DNA of 6,578 nucleotides from Candidatus Woesearchaeota archaeon (lineage in GTDB: Archaea > Nanobdellota > Nanobdellia > Woesearchaeales > ARS49). Shown piece after piece: positions 5,224 to 6,578 of the stretch. A program made the translations under genes and the position numbers. Numbering within the stretch: position 1 is the stretch's first letter; each line of letters starts with the position of its first letter. Location of the stretch: assembly GCA_023261345.1 (NCBI GenBank), contig JAHFPE010000022.1:1601-8178 (forward strand), in the 5' to 3' direction. A model generated the notes under the pieces. It did not search any database and was not told the origin of the DNA. It saw only the letters and a program-made list of their open reading frames with translations.

Positions 5224-6183
5224 ATGCAAAGTACTATTCGGATGAATTATGCGGGACTTCAACTTCCTCCAGATAGACAGCCTGAAATATCAAGAGCGTC
5301 CTCACTTGAAAATTTATTATGTATCTTTAGGGCGATGCAAGACTTCAAAAATGAAACAGAACCAACGAATGATACTTATGCGAGAATCGAGCGAGATTAC
5401 GCACTAATAGCAGAACAAATTGGCAATCGCGCGTCAACAATTAATTCTACAGATTATTTATCTCTCATTGACAAATTGCCGAAATCTGAATTTGCAGGAA
5501 TTTTTTTGAGCGCAGTTCTCAATCATTCGCCAATTGAATATATTGAAGGAATATTTAATCAGGAAGTATTTGGTTATCGTCTTGCAGAAGGAAAAACGAT
5601 TGTTGCTCTCGAAGGAAGTTTAGTTAACCATTTTGGACGTGCAACTGAAGGAAATATTGTAAATTATGGAGTTAGCGAATTCATCGCAGACAAAGCAGTT
5701 TCTGGAGTTCAAATAAATTGCGGTGAATCAAATTTCCTTGCAAATGACGCAGTTGGTGGAGTACAAGCCAATTATTCTGTCGTTAAGGAAGATTTAGGAA
5801 TAGCTGTGAAAGGAGGACTTCAAGAAAACTTCGGAACCGTAAATTGCATTGGTTGTGTTGCTACAGGAGGTATCCAGATTAACCACAATAAAATGCGCGA
5901 AATGTATTGTAATGATGGTTGTACACAAATTAATTTTGGGTCTGGAGGAAGAATAAATTGCCAGGGTCTTGGAATAAATAAAGGCAAACTCAAATTTGAT
6001 TCCTGCAAGCACGTGACGTTGAAACACCATCCAGAGGCGTGGCGGGCAGTTGAACAAATACGAAAGTTAAGTGAAGCACCAAAAAGTCTCAAGACAACAA
6101 AAGAAATTCTTGAATACGATTGGAATGAACACGCTTCAAAAATTCATTCACTCAATGTCATACTGCGGGGGTTGCTCACTTGA
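5224..6183 (+). CDS. Repeat-solenoid protein of unrecognised family, first of a tandem pair
   Basis: 319 residues with no signal peptide or membrane segment. Residues 1-120 are mostly helical, with an N-terminal M-N-Y-A-G-L signature at 7-12 and R-Q-P at 18-20. Residues 122-254 consist of successive units of about 18 residues ending in G-[VLI]-Q-x-N-x-G or a variant: Q-I-N-C-G near 163-167, Q-A-N-Y-S 181-185, Q-E-N-F-G 200-204, Q-I-N-H-N 218-222 and Q-I-N-F-G 235-239, with A-V-x-G-G preceding most. Such regular short repeats suggest a beta-helix-like solenoid. Eighteen residues equals three six-residue faces, as in left-handed beta-helices, but the fold is inference. Residues 255-319 form a helical cap. 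The start at 5224 fits a leaderless promoter; ATG at 5242 (Met7) is the alternative, because similarity to the downstream gene begins there. The stop overlaps the next gene's TTG start. No function can be assigned. Confidence 0.85.
   Translation: MQSTIRMNYAGLQLPPDRQPEISRASSLENLLCIFRAMQDFKNETEPTNDTYARIERDYALIAEQIGNRASTINSTDYLSLIDKLPKSEFAGIFLSAVLNHSPIEYIEGIFNQEVFGYRLAEGKTIVALEGSLVNHFGRATEGNIVNYGVSEFIADKAVSGVQINCGESNFLANDAVGGVQANYSVVKEDLGIAVKGGLQENFGTVNCIGCVATGGIQINHNKMREMYCNDGCTQINFGSGGRINCQGLGINKGKLKFDSCKHVTLKHHPEAWRAVEQIRKLSEAPKSLKTTKEILEYDWNEHASKIHSLNVILRGLLT
5587..5985 (+). repeat. Coding repeat array, units of about 54 bases (18 codons)
   Basis: This is the solenoid part of the protein (residues 122-254). 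The best-matched units are residues 150-167, 168-185, 186-204 and 205-222 (18, 18, 19 and 18 residues); shorter degenerate units flank them (about 122-149, 223-239, 240-254). The DNA of the units has diverged and only short GGA-x-TTCAA-type stretches remain alike, so the repeat is old and maintained at protein level. Confidence 0.7.
6167..6172 (+). promoter_or_regulatory. Shine-Dalgarno site for the TTG start at 6180
   Basis: GGGGGT lies 7 bases before TTG 6180, inside the end of the upstream gene. It is the same motif, at nearly the same spacing, as in front of the S-layer-like gene, and it is too far (25 bases) from the ATG at 6198 to serve that codon. Confidence 0.5.
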
Positions 6184-6578
6184 AGTTAATTGCCGCAATG
6201 AAGTATCCTGGACTTCCCTTTCCAGAATCAAGACAACCTACCCCAGTTGAGAAAGATAGTCAACTTGAAACTGCAGTTGAGCAGTATCAGATATTTACTG
6301 CAGGATGCAATCCAACATTACGCAGATTCAGTAGTGCCCCCAATCACTTTACATATGCACAAGAGTGCTTAACATCAACTTTGACTCCTGCACAAATAAA
6401 TATTTTCTTGCAACACATTGCCCGAATCAAGGATCCGCCTGAAAGAAGGGGCACTGCATTAAGCGCGCTTATGGGGAATGCGTACGCTATCGGGCACAGC
6501 ACGTTTCATTTATTTTTGCCTGACACTTGCTGCATCGACAATTGTGGAGAGTATCTGAAAGGTTCAAAAGAACGACCG
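6180..6578 (+). CDS. Paralogue of the solenoid protein, C-terminus beyond the window
   Basis: The frame is open for 133 codons from TTG at 6180 to the right edge (127 from the ATG at 6198). The residues from Met7, M-K-Y-P-G-L-P-F-P-E-S-R-Q-P, match M-N-Y-A-G-L-Q-L-P-P-D-R-Q-P of the preceding protein position for position in the signature residues. Weaker similarity follows in the helical region, including a shared L-S-A at residues 94-96. The visible part is helical and ends near a cysteine-containing stretch (C117, C118, C122) where repeats may begin beyond the edge. I prefer TTG 6180: it overlaps the upstream TGA (TTGA), has an SD, and gives exactly six residues before the signature Met, as in the upstream protein. 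ATG 6198 is the alternative. The two genes are probably co-transcribed and translationally coupled. Family and function are unknown. Confidence 0.75.
   Translation, partial: MKLIAAMKYPGLPFPESRQPTPVEKDSQLETAVEQYQIFTAGCNPTLRRFSSAPNHFTYAQECLTSTLTPAQINIFLQHIARIKDPPERRGTALSALMGNAYAIGHSTFHLFLPDTCCIDNCGEYLKGSKERP

Noticed and set aside
1..6578. CRISPR array, insertion sequence or rRNA
   Set aside because: No regularly spaced DNA repeats, no transposase-like protein with inverted ends, and no rRNA-like conserved segments were seen on either strand.

Overview
The window looks like part of an archaeal genome, AT-rich and densely coded. The evidence is as follows. There is a tRNA-Pro gene without an encoded CCA and with a short intron just 3' of the anticodon. 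TATA boxes lie about 26-30 bases upstream of the inferred transcript starts. Three genes lack any Shine-Dalgarno (SD) sequence but have a TATA box at the distance expected for leaderless mRNAs. Three others carry SD sequences (GGGGGT or GGGTGA) complementary to the archaeal 16S 3' end. The large secreted protein at the left edge resembles the putative S-layer proteins common in Woesearchaeota/Pacearchaeota-type DPANN genomes, so such an archaeon is my best guess. That is inference and not proven by the sequence.

Left third (1-3359, minus strand): two cell-surface genes in the same orientation. The upstream one (1176-3359) encodes a membrane-anchored, apparently heavily glycosylated, coiled-coil protein ending in a lipase-type alpha/beta hydrolase. 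The downstream one (1-1017, running off the left edge) has a signal peptide and S-layer-like beta-sandwich domains. The hydrolase gene is divergent from a soluble TPR-repeat gene (3453-4295, plus), and each has its own TATA box in the shared intergenic region.

Middle (4290-4680): the tRNA-Pro(GGG) gene on the minus strand. The 3' end of this tRNA, plus 7 bases beyond it, is duplicated 127 bp further downstream as a 27-bp direct repeat with one mismatch. The stop codon of the TPR gene lies inside that second copy. The repeats enclose a spacer with a strong small hairpin. The arrangement resembles the two att sites of a tRNA-targeting integrative element reduced to a scar.

Right third (4681-6578, plus): a small single-pass membrane protein of unknown function comes first. 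Two adjacent genes of one unrecognised family follow, joined by a TGA/TTG stop-start overlap and sharing an N-terminal M-[NK]-Y-x-G-L signature. The complete member carries a solenoid of about 18-residue repeats built around G-[VLI]-Q-x-N. The second member runs off the right edge. This tandem family is the part of the window most likely to be undescribed.
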